Source of the DNA: CAVTZP01 sp963739245
Lineage (GTDB): Bacteria > Chloroflexota > Dehalococcoidia > Dehalococcoidales > BS750m-G39
NCBI GenBank assembly: GCA_963739245.1
Contig: CAVTZP010000005.1
Coordinates: forward strand, 124,001 to 188,000
Reading direction: 5' to 3'
Length of the DNA: 64,000 nucleotides
Every line of letters begins with the position of its first letter. The first letter of the stretch is position 1. Positions 51,067 to 59,351 of this stretch are shown here, piece by piece. The position numbers and the translations under genes are program-made. The notes under the pieces were generated by a model. The model had not been told where the DNA came from. It was given only the letters and a program-made list of their open reading frames with translations, and made no database searches.

Positions 51067-53055
51067 ATGCTACAGTTTGAAATAGTCTCCGATTTCAGGA
51101 TGACCGGCGACCAGCCCCAGGCGGTGGAGGGGCTGGTGGCGGGCTTAAATAAGGGCTTTAAGCAGCAGACACTGCTCGGCGTTACCGGCAGCGGCAAGAC
51201 GTTTATCATGGCCAATGTCATCGCCAGGGTAAACCGGCCGACGCTGGTTATCTGCCATAACAAGACCTTAGCCGCCCAGCTCTACACTGAGTTCAAGGAG
51301 TTCTTCCCCAGTAGCGCCGTGGAGTACTTTGTCAGCTATTACGATTACTACCAGCCGGAAGCCTATGTTCCCCAGACCGATACCTATATTGAGAAGGAAA
51401 CTGATATAAACGAGGAGATTGATAAGCTGCGCCACTCCGCCACCCGCTCCCTTTTTGAGCAGCGGGACGTGGTTATTGTGGCTTCGGTGTCCTGCATCTA
51501 CGGTTTGGGCGAGCCCGAGGAATACCGCAGCTTTGTTGCTAGCCTTAAGCGGGGCGACAGCTACCGCCGGGAAAAGCTCCTCCGCCAGCTGGTTGATATG
51601 CAGTATGAACGCAACGACATTGACTTTACCCGGGGCAAGTTCCGTATTCGCGGCGATACTTTGGAGATTCAGCCTGCCTACGAGGAGTTAGCCCTGAGGA
51701 TTGAGTTTTTGGGCGATGAGATTGAGCGCATTATCCAGATAGACCCGCTAACCGGCGAGCTACTTAACGAGATGGAAGCGGTGGATTTATACCCGGCAAA
51801 GCACTTCGTTACCTCCCATGAAAAGCTGATGGCGGCTATTGAAAGCATAAAGCAGGAGCTGGAAGAAAGGCTGCAAGAGCTAAAACAGCAGGGCAAGCTA
51901 CTGGAGGCAGCCAGGCTTGAAGCCAGAACCAACTATGATATGGAGATGCTCAAGGAAGCGGGGTATTGCACCGGCGTGGAGAACTACTCCCGCCACCTGT
52001 CGGGGCGCGCCCCGGGCAGCCCGCCATGGACACTGCTTGATTATTTCCCCGATGACTTCTTGCTGTTCCTTGACGAGTCGCACATGACCCTGCCCCAGAT
52101 TCGGGGCATGTATCACGGCGACATCTCCCGCAAGCAGACGCTGGTGGACTATGGCTTTCGCCTGCCCTCGGCGCTGGACAATCGCCCATTGAACTTCAAC
52201 GAGTTTCAGCAGCGCATTAATCAGGTTATCTATACCTCAGCCACGCCGGCGGAGTATGAGTACGAGCACAGCCAACAGGTGGTGGAGCAATTGGTCCGGC
52301 CTACCGGGTTGCTTGAGCCCACGGTTGAGGTCAAGCCGACCAAGGGGCAGATTGATGACCTCCTCTACCAGATTAAGACCCGGGTAGATAAAGGGGAGCG
52401 CTGCCTGGTGACCACCCTGACCAAGAGAATGGCTGAGGAACTGGCTGATTACTTGCTGGAGATGGGGGTAAAGACCCATTACCTCCATTCCGAGATTGAG
52501 ACCCTGGAGAGGGTGGAGATACTGCGAGACCTTCGTCTTGGGGTTTACGATGTTGTTGTCGGCATAAACCTGCTCCGGGAGGGGCTTGACCTGCCTGAGG
52601 TAAGCCTGGTGGCGATTCTTGACGCCGATAAGGAAGGCTTTTTGAGGTCGGAGGGGGCGTTAATCCAGACCATGGGGCGTGCCGCCCGCCATATCGATGG
52701 GCATGTCATCATGTATGCTGATACCATTACCGGTTCCATGGCTAGAGCTATCGAGGAGACACAACGCCGCCGTGAAATCCAGGAAGCCTATAACCTTGAG
52801 CACGGCATTACCCCGCAGGGGATAAGAAAGGCAATCAAGGACATTACCGAAAGGGTAAAGGTTGTCGCTGAGACCCGGGTTGCCTATGTTGCTGCTCGTC
52901 CTACTACCAGAGAGGATGTCGTCCGTCTGATTAAGGAGCTGAAAGGGCAGATGAAGACTGCCGCCCGAAATCTGGAGTTTGAGAAGGCGGCACTGCTCCG
53001 CGACCGAATTATGGAGCTGAGAAAAGAGTTTGAATACGTGGATATAGAGAGATGA
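51067..53055 (+). CDS. uvrB: Excinuclease ABC subunit B
   Basis: Damage-verifying helicase of nucleotide excision repair, 662 residues. Visible: Walker A GVTGSGKTFIMANV, the beta-hairpin YYDYYQPEAYVPQTDTYIE that probes the duplex, DESHMTLPQ (helicase motif II), SATP, and the C-terminal UVR motif (NLEFEKAALLRDRIMELRK) that binds UvrC. Its stop overlaps the start of the 47-residue gene downstream (ATGA). LexA-type boxes were not seen near the promoter. Confidence 0.97.
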   Translation: MLQFEIVSDFRMTGDQPQAVEGLVAGLNKGFKQQTLLGVTGSGKTFIMANVIARVNRPTLVICHNKTLAAQLYTEFKEFFPSSAVEYFVSYYDYYQPEAYVPQTDTYIEKETDINEEIDKLRHSATRSLFEQRDVVIVASVSCIYGLGEPEEYRSFVASLKRGDSYRREKLLRQLVDMQYERNDIDFTRGKFRIRGDTLEIQPAYEELALRIEFLGDEIERIIQIDPLTGELLNEMEAVDLYPAKHFVTSHEKLMAAIESIKQELEERLQELKQQGKLLEAARLEARTNYDMEMLKEAGYCTGVENYSRHLSGRAPGSPPWTLLDYFPDDFLLFLDESHMTLPQIRGMYHGDISRKQTLVDYGFRLPSALDNRPLNFNEFQQRINQVIYTSATPAEYEYEHSQQVVEQLVRPTGLLEPTVEVKPTKGQIDDLLYQIKTRVDKGERCLVTTLTKRMAEELADYLLEMGVKTHYLHSEIETLERVEILRDLRLGVYDVVVGINLLREGLDLPEVSLVAILDADKEGFLRSEGALIQTMGRAARHIDGHVIMYADTITGSMARAIEETQRRREIQEAYNLEHGITPQGIRKAIKDITERVKVVAETRVAYVAARPTTREDVVRLIKELKGQMKTAARNLEFEKAALLRDRIMELRKEFEYVDIER

Positions 53056-53195
53056 GCGAAGAAAAGATAGAAATAAGGCAGGAGCGGCGGGAGAAGAAGC
53101 TCAAGAAGAAGCGGGAGCGAGTGCCTCAGCACGGCAAGGGTCTGGCTAGAATATATAGGGATGCTATCCTCAAGCGGCTAAAACGCTCAAAGTAA
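53052..53195 (+). CDS. Small basic protein after uvrB (47 residues)
   Basis: Short gene whose ATG overlaps the uvrB stop codon. The protein is very rich in Lys/Arg/Glu (ERREKKLKKKRERVPQHGKG) and ends LARIYRDAILKRLKRSK; it has no other features. The overlap and later evidence that the 3' end was duplicated (see repeat at 54030) indicate that it is a real gene. It could bind nucleic acid or UvrB; function unknown. Confidence 0.65.
   Translation: MSEEKIEIRQERREKKLKKKRERVPQHGKGLARIYRDAILKRLKRSK
53145..53195 (+). repeat. 3'-end direct repeat, host copy (small basic gene)
   Basis: Segment GCTAGAATATAT ... GATGCTATCCTCAAGCGG with the end of the 47-residue gene. It matches 54030-54080 at most positions, apart from small indels. 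Confidence 0.85.
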
Positions 53196-53221
53196 GGAGC
53201 AATCTTTAGCGGGATAAAAAT

Positions 53222-54034
53222 ATGTTAGATTTTTTGTCAAGCCTTCCTCCAATAATACAAGCCCTTCTTGCTGCCTGTTTTACCTGGGCAATGACTGCCG
53301 TTGGGGCAGCGGTAGTATTTGTTGTTACCGATGTAAATAGAAAGCTGTTTGATTTGATGCTGGGTATTGCCAGTGGCATCATGTTGGCGGTTATTTATTG
53401 GTCGCTGCTGGCACCGGCGATTGGGATGGCCAGAGGCGGTAGCCTTCCTGCCTGGTTTCCGGCGGCGGTGGGTTTTCTTGTGGGCGGTATTTTCCTGTGG
53501 GGTATTGATAAGGTACTGCCCCACATCCACCCCGGCTTTCCTGCCGAGGAGGTTGAGGGTATTAAGACCACCTGGCGGCGCAATACCTTACTTGTTCTGG
53601 CTATGGTTTTGCATAATATTCCCGAGGGGCTTGCCATCGGGATTGCCTTTGGTGCTGCCGCCGCTGGCTTGCCTTCGGCAACCTTAGCTACAGCCATCGC
53701 CCTGGCTATTGGTATTGGGATTCAAAATTTCCCAGAGGGGCTTGCCGTCTCTGTGCCTCTTCGTAGTAGCGGGATGTCCCGCTTGAGGAGTTTCTGCTAT
53801 GGACAGCTATCGGCGATAGTTGAACCTATTGCCAGTGTTATTGGTGCTGTCGGCGTAATTTTTTTCCGGTCTGCCCTGCCTTATGCTCTAGCCTTCGCTG
53901 CCGGGGCGATGGTCTTCGTCGTAATTGAGGAAATAATCCCGGAGTCTCAACGTAGCGGAAATGTGCATCTAGCCACTATGGGGGCAATGGTCGGTTTTGT
54001 CATAATGATGATACTTGAGGTCGCCTTCAGCTAG
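53222..54034 (+). CDS. ZIP-family metal transporter
   Basis: A 270-residue membrane protein with eight helices. Family motifs: LVLAMVLHNIPEGLAIGIAF (helix IV, with His and Glu of the metal site) and GIGIQNFPEGLAVSVPL (helix V). It should bring zinc or iron into the cytoplasm. Its stop codon TAG lies in the first bases of a repeat that copies the end of the upstream 47-residue gene, so this gene is the cargo of a single-gene insertion. Confidence 0.93.
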   Translation: MLDFLSSLPPIIQALLAACFTWAMTAVGAAVVFVVTDVNRKLFDLMLGIASGIMLAVIYWSLLAPAIGMARGGSLPAWFPAAVGFLVGGIFLWGIDKVLPHIHPGFPAEEVEGIKTTWRRNTLLVLAMVLHNIPEGLAIGIAFGAAAAGLPSATLATAIALAIGIGIQNFPEGLAVSVPLRSSGMSRLRSFCYGQLSAIVEPIASVIGAVGVIFFRSALPYALAFAAGAMVFVVIEEIIPESQRSGNVHLATMGAMVGFVIMMILEVAFS

Positions 54035-54080
54035 AATATATTGATGCCATCCTCAAGCGATTAAAGCCCAGCTCTAAGTC
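54030..54080 (+). repeat. 3'-end direct repeat, displaced copy (small basic gene)
   Basis: Copies GCTAGAATATAT and GATGCCATCCTCAAGCGATTAAAG from the 47-residue gene; the reading DAILKRLK continues with a different C-terminal end. It begins inside the last codons of the ZIP gene. Confidence 0.85.
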
Positions 54081-54169
54081 AATAATTTACAATCGCAATT
54101 TATAGACAAATCAAAACTTATGTTATATGCTATTATTAAAGATACGAAGTATCCCGTTTGGGGGCTAAT

Positions 54170-55087
54170 ATGAGACGAAAGGAAATAATACAAGCCGGTC
54201 AAAAAATAATTGATGCGATTACAAGAAGTGAGATTCTTAAAGGTTTTGAGGAGACGGCGCATAGGGTTTCACCAGAACGAGAAATTTTTAATGCTGATTT
54301 AATGTATAAATTGCATCAGTATTCCCTTCTTGCTTCGGATTACGGGCCTATCGAGAAACAGATTATCGATATCTTGGGGTTAACTGATTTGACTAATCCC
54401 CAAAAATGGTCAGACGTTGTTTATACCAGAGAGGGTAGCTACGGGGCTATTTTCGTATGGAATAGGTATTTATATTTTGCCGTAAACTATCTTCCGCTAT
54501 TTCTGGAATTAATTAAGCCTGATTATTTAGCTATTACACAAGAAAAGCCGGAGGAACTTCCCGATGAATATAAGGGGAAAGCGCTATTAACTACAATTCT
54601 CGTGGAAGATAGTAAGCATCCAGTCACACTAGAGCGCGTCATGGACCTTCTATCGGGTATATCTTCGCTGTACGAGGCTTCCTCTACAATAATTAAACAC
54701 CCGGCTGTTCCTCTGATTATGATTGGCTGTGATTCGGGTAGTGAAAAGGCGTTTGATTTCCTCGGCGCAGAAAAAATCATGCAAATGGTCAAAGAAATTC
54801 TTCTTTCACTTTGGGATAGCATTATGTTCTTCCATGAACGTCAGGTTGCGCAAAAGTTTGAATTGGTTGCCGAATCATTACCTATTATTGAGCAAATTGA
54901 TGTTTTAGAAGATGAAGATAAAATTGGGCATGAAGAGGCGGCGTTGCTTTGTAAAAAGATAGTTGATTCTGTGCAAAAGTTTATTACCTGCGGGGCTTTT
55001 ATACCAGAAATGCAGGAGAGAAGTACCTTTGACCCTCATGAGCTTATGATGCCGGAACCGAAACTTCTGGAAGAGGGTCAAAACTGA
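54170..55087 (+). CDS. Unknown soluble protein (AT-rich)
   Basis: About 305 residues; I do not recognise it. It is acidic in the C-terminal third (EDEDKIGHEEAA), has no membrane helix, and includes a moderately hydrophobic centre (VPLIMIGCDSGSEKAFDFLG). An in-frame TTG lies at 54158, but ATG at 54170 is chosen. The 3' end overlaps the convergent Schlafen/AlbA_2 gene by 44 bases. Lower GC than its neighbours suggests transfer; no function can be given. Confidence 0.6.
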   Translation: MRRKEIIQAGQKIIDAITRSEILKGFEETAHRVSPEREIFNADLMYKLHQYSLLASDYGPIEKQIIDILGLTDLTNPQKWSDVVYTREGSYGAIFVWNRYLYFAVNYLPLFLELIKPDYLAITQEKPEELPDEYKGKALLTTILVEDSKHPVTLERVMDLLSGISSLYEASSTIIKHPAVPLIMIGCDSGSEKAFDFLGAEKIMQMVKEILLSLWDSIMFFHERQVAQKFELVAESLPIIEQIDVLEDEDKIGHEEAALLCKKIVDSVQKFITCGAFIPEMQERSTFDPHELMMPEPKLLEEGQN

Positions 55088-56597
55088 AAAGAATGAAGAG
55101 CAATATATTTCCTCCGTGTGACTTGCTCTGATTCTGTACCTGACCATCTGTCAATGTTGAGTATATTAACCCTTTACAAAGCATCGATTCTAATACTTTT
55201 CTATATTCATCTGTATCAACGATTTTTAATATATCAATTATTTGTTTAGCCGTCATTAATTTTCCAAGTCTTCCTAATAATAGTATTTTTTGTTCGTCTT
55301 TAGACGCATTAAAAATAGAATAACTACCAAGCCAAGCTTGGTCTCTTTCAGAAAATATTGATTTGCTATACAAGGTAATTTTAAACCCGTTACCTGTTTC
55401 CATAAGCTCGGGTTGAACTAGGTCATATTCCGCCATAGCGCGAAATATACGGGGTATCCCTTCTCCTAACTCTCTCATATAACCAATTTCTCTAAGTACT
55501 CTTGCGATATGCGGATTTCTCGACTCGTGTACGCGCCTTAAAGCTATTAAGTCTGCTAGCTTGATTGTGGACAAAAGTCTACCAGGGCTAATTATTTCAA
55601 TCCTATCATCAAATATGAATATTTCAATCCCTTTACCTTGGACTGAATAATCCCTATGTGCTATCGCGTTTGTTAGTGATTCTCTACACGCAGTCTCTGG
55701 ATATAGTAGTGTTTCAGCAAAAATACTGTCTTTACCAAGCTTGGTAACAGCCAAGTTCGGTCTCAAGATGTCCCAACCACTATTAAATAGTTCCATTATG
55801 TTTCCTTCTGTAAACTCATCCTTCTCAACCTCATACTGTTCCCCTATTGAAGTGCCAACAACACGTATTATCCTTATTTGTGACCTTGGATGCCACCTTG
55901 AAATATTTTTGGCAAAGAGTAGTAATGCTGCTCTTTTCAATTTCATACCTTGTGGTGAGTACTCCGCCAAATGTAGATATTGCAGAAATAGTTCAGGTGA
56001 CGATCCTGGCATTATCTTTTCAGCTAAAGATGCTACTAAATCAATATTTAGGTCACTCACCTCTGCATTAGTCACTAGCTCACGGTCATACTCCATAGCT
56101 TTTATTTCTTGTCTCTGCTTTTGGATTTGCTCTGGAGATACCGGTCTGTTCTCCCTATCTCTTCTCTGTAAACACTTGCCATCACTCGTTAAATGAACAT
56201 AATCCACGCTTTTTTGAACAGAGAAATATAATATTTTACTGTCAGGTATACTACTTAAATTTAGTGACCTCACAATAGGATTTATCAGAGGTGTATCCTT
56301 ATGAACATGTGTAACAGGCGCATTTAAAATCGTATCCAGATGTTCTCTTATGTGGGGAACACCAGTAGTATGGCCGTCATCTTCTACTCCTACAAGTAGT
56401 TCACCGCCATCTGCATTAGCAAAAGCGACTAATGTTTCACCAACGTCTCTAGCTATAACTTTTGCCTCTCTCCTTCTAGGACCCTGAGGTTGCTGCTCAT
56501 AGGCACTCTTAAATTCTCTGAAATGGCTTTCACCCAGATTAATTGATTGCTGGATTCTTTTTTGGAGGGTCAATACTATTGATGTGTCACTACCCAT
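55044..56597 (-). CDS. AlbA_2/Schlafen-type ATP-binding protein
   Basis: A 517-residue protein of the family often called ATP-dependent DNA helicase RecG-related. N-terminal AlbA_2 domain: ESHFREFKSAY, FANADGGELLVGVEDDG. The middle has an HATPase_c_4-like part (RESLTNAIAHRDYSVQGKG, and IEIISPGRLLS), and a C-terminal region with SPGRLL-like and RELGEGIPRIF motifs. Such proteins act as regulators or in defence; the target is unknown. GGGAGG lies nine bases before the ATG. Its gene ends over the convergent 54170 gene. Confidence 0.8.
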   Translation of the reverse strand: MGSDTSIVLTLQKRIQQSINLGESHFREFKSAYEQQPQGPRRREAKVIARDVGETLVAFANADGGELLVGVEDDGHTTGVPHIREHLDTILNAPVTHVHKDTPLINPIVRSLNLSSIPDSKILYFSVQKSVDYVHLTSDGKCLQRRDRENRPVSPEQIQKQRQEIKAMEYDRELVTNAEVSDLNIDLVASLAEKIMPGSSPELFLQYLHLAEYSPQGMKLKRAALLLFAKNISRWHPRSQIRIIRVVGTSIGEQYEVEKDEFTEGNIMELFNSGWDILRPNLAVTKLGKDSIFAETLLYPETACRESLTNAIAHRDYSVQGKGIEIFIFDDRIEIISPGRLLSTIKLADLIALRRVHESRNPHIARVLREIGYMRELGEGIPRIFRAMAEYDLVQPELMETGNGFKITLYSKSIFSERDQAWLGSYSIFNASKDEQKILLLGRLGKLMTAKQIIDILKIVDTDEYRKVLESMLCKGLIYSTLTDGQVQNQSKSHGGNILLFILFSFDPLPEVSVPAS

Positions 56598-56772
56598 TCC
56601 ACCATACCTCCCATACTCTTACCATACTGCCATTTCAGCAATTCGTATTGTACTTTGTAAATTGCATTATATCATTTCACTTAAACAAGTTAAATGTTAC
56701 GTTGCTATCTAATCCTCAGACTACCTCCTGTATCCCATCGATATTCAGGTTTGTTCTCCCTTGCTGCCTTCT

Positions 56773-56802
56773 TCCTCAAGCTGCTCCATAATGCGGGCGG
56801 CC
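56773..56802 (-). repeat. 3'-end direct repeat, displaced copy (ftsK tail)
   Basis: Thirty bases identical to 57287-57316. On the minus strand they encode ARIMEQLEE of the FtsK end, then continue EGSKGEQT-stop, a different but plausible tail. The segment starts right after the stop codon of the small membrane protein gene. Confidence 0.9.
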
Positions 56803-57195
56803 TTATTTACGCCGGCGTCTAGCTGGCTTCCGGGCTGAGAACTCCGGCTTGGCCATAGTAACGAAAATGATTCCTGGTATGCCACAGGGGAAGAAGGTCA
56901 CTGTACCGGCTATAGCCCCGGCCAAAGCTAGGCCCCATAGCTTTTTCTTCAGGGCGAAAACGCCACCAACTATTCCGAGTACGCCGACAAGCAAAAAGAA
57001 TATGCCGAAAGCAGAATAGAAAATCATTATGAGAGTGAAGAATCCGGGAGGGGGTGTGGAGGGGTAGTAATGGTATGGCATACTGAACATGTATCTCATC
57101 ATGAGGATTGCGAATACCGCCCAAGCTAACCAGAGAACACCAAAGGCGCCGGCAATGATGGTTAAAATTCCTCCTGTTTTGGCATGATTCTCCAT
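56803..57195 (-). CDS. Small membrane protein between ftsK tails
   Basis: A 130-residue protein with three to four hydrophobic helices (residues about 8-30, 50-85 and 90-112) and a basic tail (KPARRRRK). Resembles DUF4064-like membrane proteins; function unknown. A Shine-Dalgarno AAGGAGG precedes the ATG. The stop codon is directly followed by the displaced end of ftsK, so it is the cargo of the third single-gene insertion. Confidence 0.7.
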   Translation of the reverse strand: MENHAKTGGILTIIAGAFGVLWLAWAVFAILMMRYMFSMPYHYYPSTPPPGFFTLIMIFYSAFGIFFLLVGVLGIVGGVFALKKKLWGLALAGAIAGTVTFFPCGIPGIIFVTMAKPEFSARKPARRRRK

Positions 57196-57243
57196 GGCTC
57201 CACCTCCTTAGTCAGTTATTCACGGTTAGGCCGGTATTTTTAA

Positions 57244-59343
57244 TCAGCCGCGGACTCCCCCTTCCCCCTTCTCCCTCTCTATCTCCTCCTCAAGCTGCTC
57301 CATAATGCGGGCGGCCCGGGGATAGCCGATGCGCAACCGCCGCTGCAGAAAAGAGGTGGAGATGTGCCTGGACTCCTTCGCCAGCTGCCTGGCGGCGTCC
57401 AGAAGCGGGTCATCGGGGAAGCCTCCCCTTCCGGCACCGGTCAGAGATGAGGCAAGCTCCTCAATTCTCATCGGCGCTAACTCTTCCCTGTGCTGGCTAC
57501 TCCAGAAGTAGACCAGCCTTTCCCTCTCGGCATCAGAGACATAGCAACCCTGAAGGCGCTTGGGCTTAGCCGCCTCAGTCGGCATATAGAGCATATCCCC
57601 CCGCCCCAGTAGCTTTTCGGCACCCCCCATGTCAAGGATGGTGCGTGAATCAACCTGGGAGGTTACAGCAAAGCTAATGCGGGTGGGGAAGTTAGCCTTA
57701 ATCAGTCCCGTGACCACGTCTACCGATGGTCGCTGGGTAGCCACGATGAGATGAATGCCAACCGCCCGGGCAAGCTGGGCCAGGCGGCACAGGGTATGCT
57801 CCACTTCATCAAAGCCAGCCATCATTAAATCGGCAAGCTCATCAATAATAAGTACCAGGTAAGGGAGCTTCTCATCCCCCTCCCGGCTTTTATTGTAACC
57901 CTCAATGTTGCGGGCACCGACAGTAGCCAGTGTCTGATACCGCTTATCCATTTCCTGGTTGAGCCAGCGCAGTATACTTATGGCTTTCTGGGTATCAACT
58001 ATAACCGGCGTCGCCAGGTGAGGTATGCCGTTGAACACGGTCAACTCCACCCGCTTCGGGTCAATCATAATGAACTTAACATCATTGGGCGTGTTATGTG
58101 CCATGAGGCAGCAGATGGTGGAGCTTAGGCAAACGGTCTTGCCACTCCCCGTTGCCCCGGCGATAAGCAGGTGGGGCATTCGGGATAGGTCGCCAGACAC
58201 CGCCTCGCCCCCCGCCCCTTTGCCCAATGCCAGAGCCAGCTTAGACTTGGACTTTAGTTTCTGAAAAGAGTTGGTTTCTATTACCCCGCGCAGACTGACC
58301 AGACCTAAAACGGTATTGGGCACTTCAATCCCCACCATCGATTTGCCTGGAACCGGGGCTTCAATCCTGATGCTGGGCGCTGCCAGAGCCAGAGCCAGGT
58401 CATTGGCTAGAGAGGTAATCCTCTCCACCTTGACCCTGGTCTTGGACACCTCTTCCAACCTTATTTTGATATCCCCATCCTTATCCCTTTCCCTTATCTC
58501 CCTCGTCTTCCTATCCCAGCCCGGCTCGACACCAAACTGGGTGACTGTTGGTCCGGCGTTTATCTGCACCACCTTAGTCTCAACACCATAGCTAGTTAAT
58601 GCCTCTTCAATCAGCTTGGCTCTCTGCATGTTATCCGCCTGACCAAACTCAATCTCAGGAGTGGTATCCAGAATATCAATTGGCGGTAACCGCCAGCCAT
58701 CAACGGTGACCAATGTCGGCGATTCGCCATATTTCTTCCACACCTCCTGGGCTACCTGCTTAAGTTCCTGCTGAGCCGGGTTAGGGGTAAGCACCGGCGT
58801 CACCGCCTCCTCAGGTGTTGTTAAAGAGGGTGGTAGCGGCTTTTCCATGGTAGGTTCAATATAAGTAACCGGTTGGGGAGGACGCTTCTTAAGCTGTTCC
58901 CTCATCCAGGAAAAGAACCCAACTAGAAGGCGCAGGCAGGCGCCAGGGGCAACTAAAATAATGCCTAGAATCCCCAGCCCCAAAAGCCGGAGGGCACCGA
59001 GAAAAACGTCAGTGCCGATAATAGCCTCACCAAACTTACCCCCCAGCCCCCAGACAGCCATTATCCCCCAGGCCATAAAGGTGAAGGCAATGCCAGCAAG
59101 GCACTGGTTCCAGTGGTAGATAGCGGCTAGGAGCTTGTGCCGCCACACCACCACCACCAGGGTGCCAAAGGCAATAACGAGAAAGATAAACCCCCAGCCA
59201 AAGAGGGAAGTAATATTCTTCCATTGCCAGGATACCACGGCGGCGATAATGGCGAGGAGTATAAGCCACCGCACCGGTGGCAGACTTATGAAGTGGGAAA
59301 ACTGCTTCCACCCTGATTTTCCCCCCGTCTTCTTCTTAGCCAT
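57244..59343 (-). CDS. ftsK: DNA translocase FtsK/SpoIIIE
   Basis: Membrane-anchored motor that moves chromosomal DNA at division. The 699-residue protein has four or more N-terminal helices (residues about 15-140), a linker, and the motor: Walker A GATGSGKTVCLSS, DPKRVELTVF, Walker B LVLIIDELADLM. The C-terminal gamma domain (STSFLQRRLRIGYPRAARIM) binds KOPS-type sequences. The last 25 or so codons occur in part in a second copy at 56773. RNase J lies upstream by 8 bases. Confidence 0.95.
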   Translation of the reverse strand: MAKKKTGGKSGWKQFSHFISLPPVRWLILLAIIAAVVSWQWKNITSLFGWGFIFLVIAFGTLVVVVWRHKLLAAIYHWNQCLAGIAFTFMAWGIMAVWGLGGKFGEAIIGTDVFLGALRLLGLGILGIILVAPGACLRLLVGFFSWMREQLKKRPPQPVTYIEPTMEKPLPPSLTTPEEAVTPVLTPNPAQQELKQVAQEVWKKYGESPTLVTVDGWRLPPIDILDTTPEIEFGQADNMQRAKLIEEALTSYGVETKVVQINAGPTVTQFGVEPGWDRKTREIRERDKDGDIKIRLEEVSKTRVKVERITSLANDLALALAAPSIRIEAPVPGKSMVGIEVPNTVLGLVSLRGVIETNSFQKLKSKSKLALALGKGAGGEAVSGDLSRMPHLLIAGATGSGKTVCLSSTICCLMAHNTPNDVKFIMIDPKRVELTVFNGIPHLATPVIVDTQKAISILRWLNQEMDKRYQTLATVGARNIEGYNKSREGDEKLPYLVLIIDELADLMMAGFDEVEHTLCRLAQLARAVGIHLIVATQRPSVDVVTGLIKANFPTRISFAVTSQVDSRTILDMGGAEKLLGRGDMLYMPTEAAKPKRLQGCYVSDAERERLVYFWSSQHREELAPMRIEELASSLTGAGRGGFPDDPLLDAARQLAKESRHISTSFLQRRLRIGYPRAARIMEQLEEEIEREKGEGGVRG
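57287..57316 (-). repeat. 3'-end direct repeat, host copy (ftsK tail)
   Basis: Thirty-base identity with 56773-56802, located in the closing gamma-domain codons of ftsK. Confidence 0.9.
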
Positions 59344-59351
59344 ATAATCCC

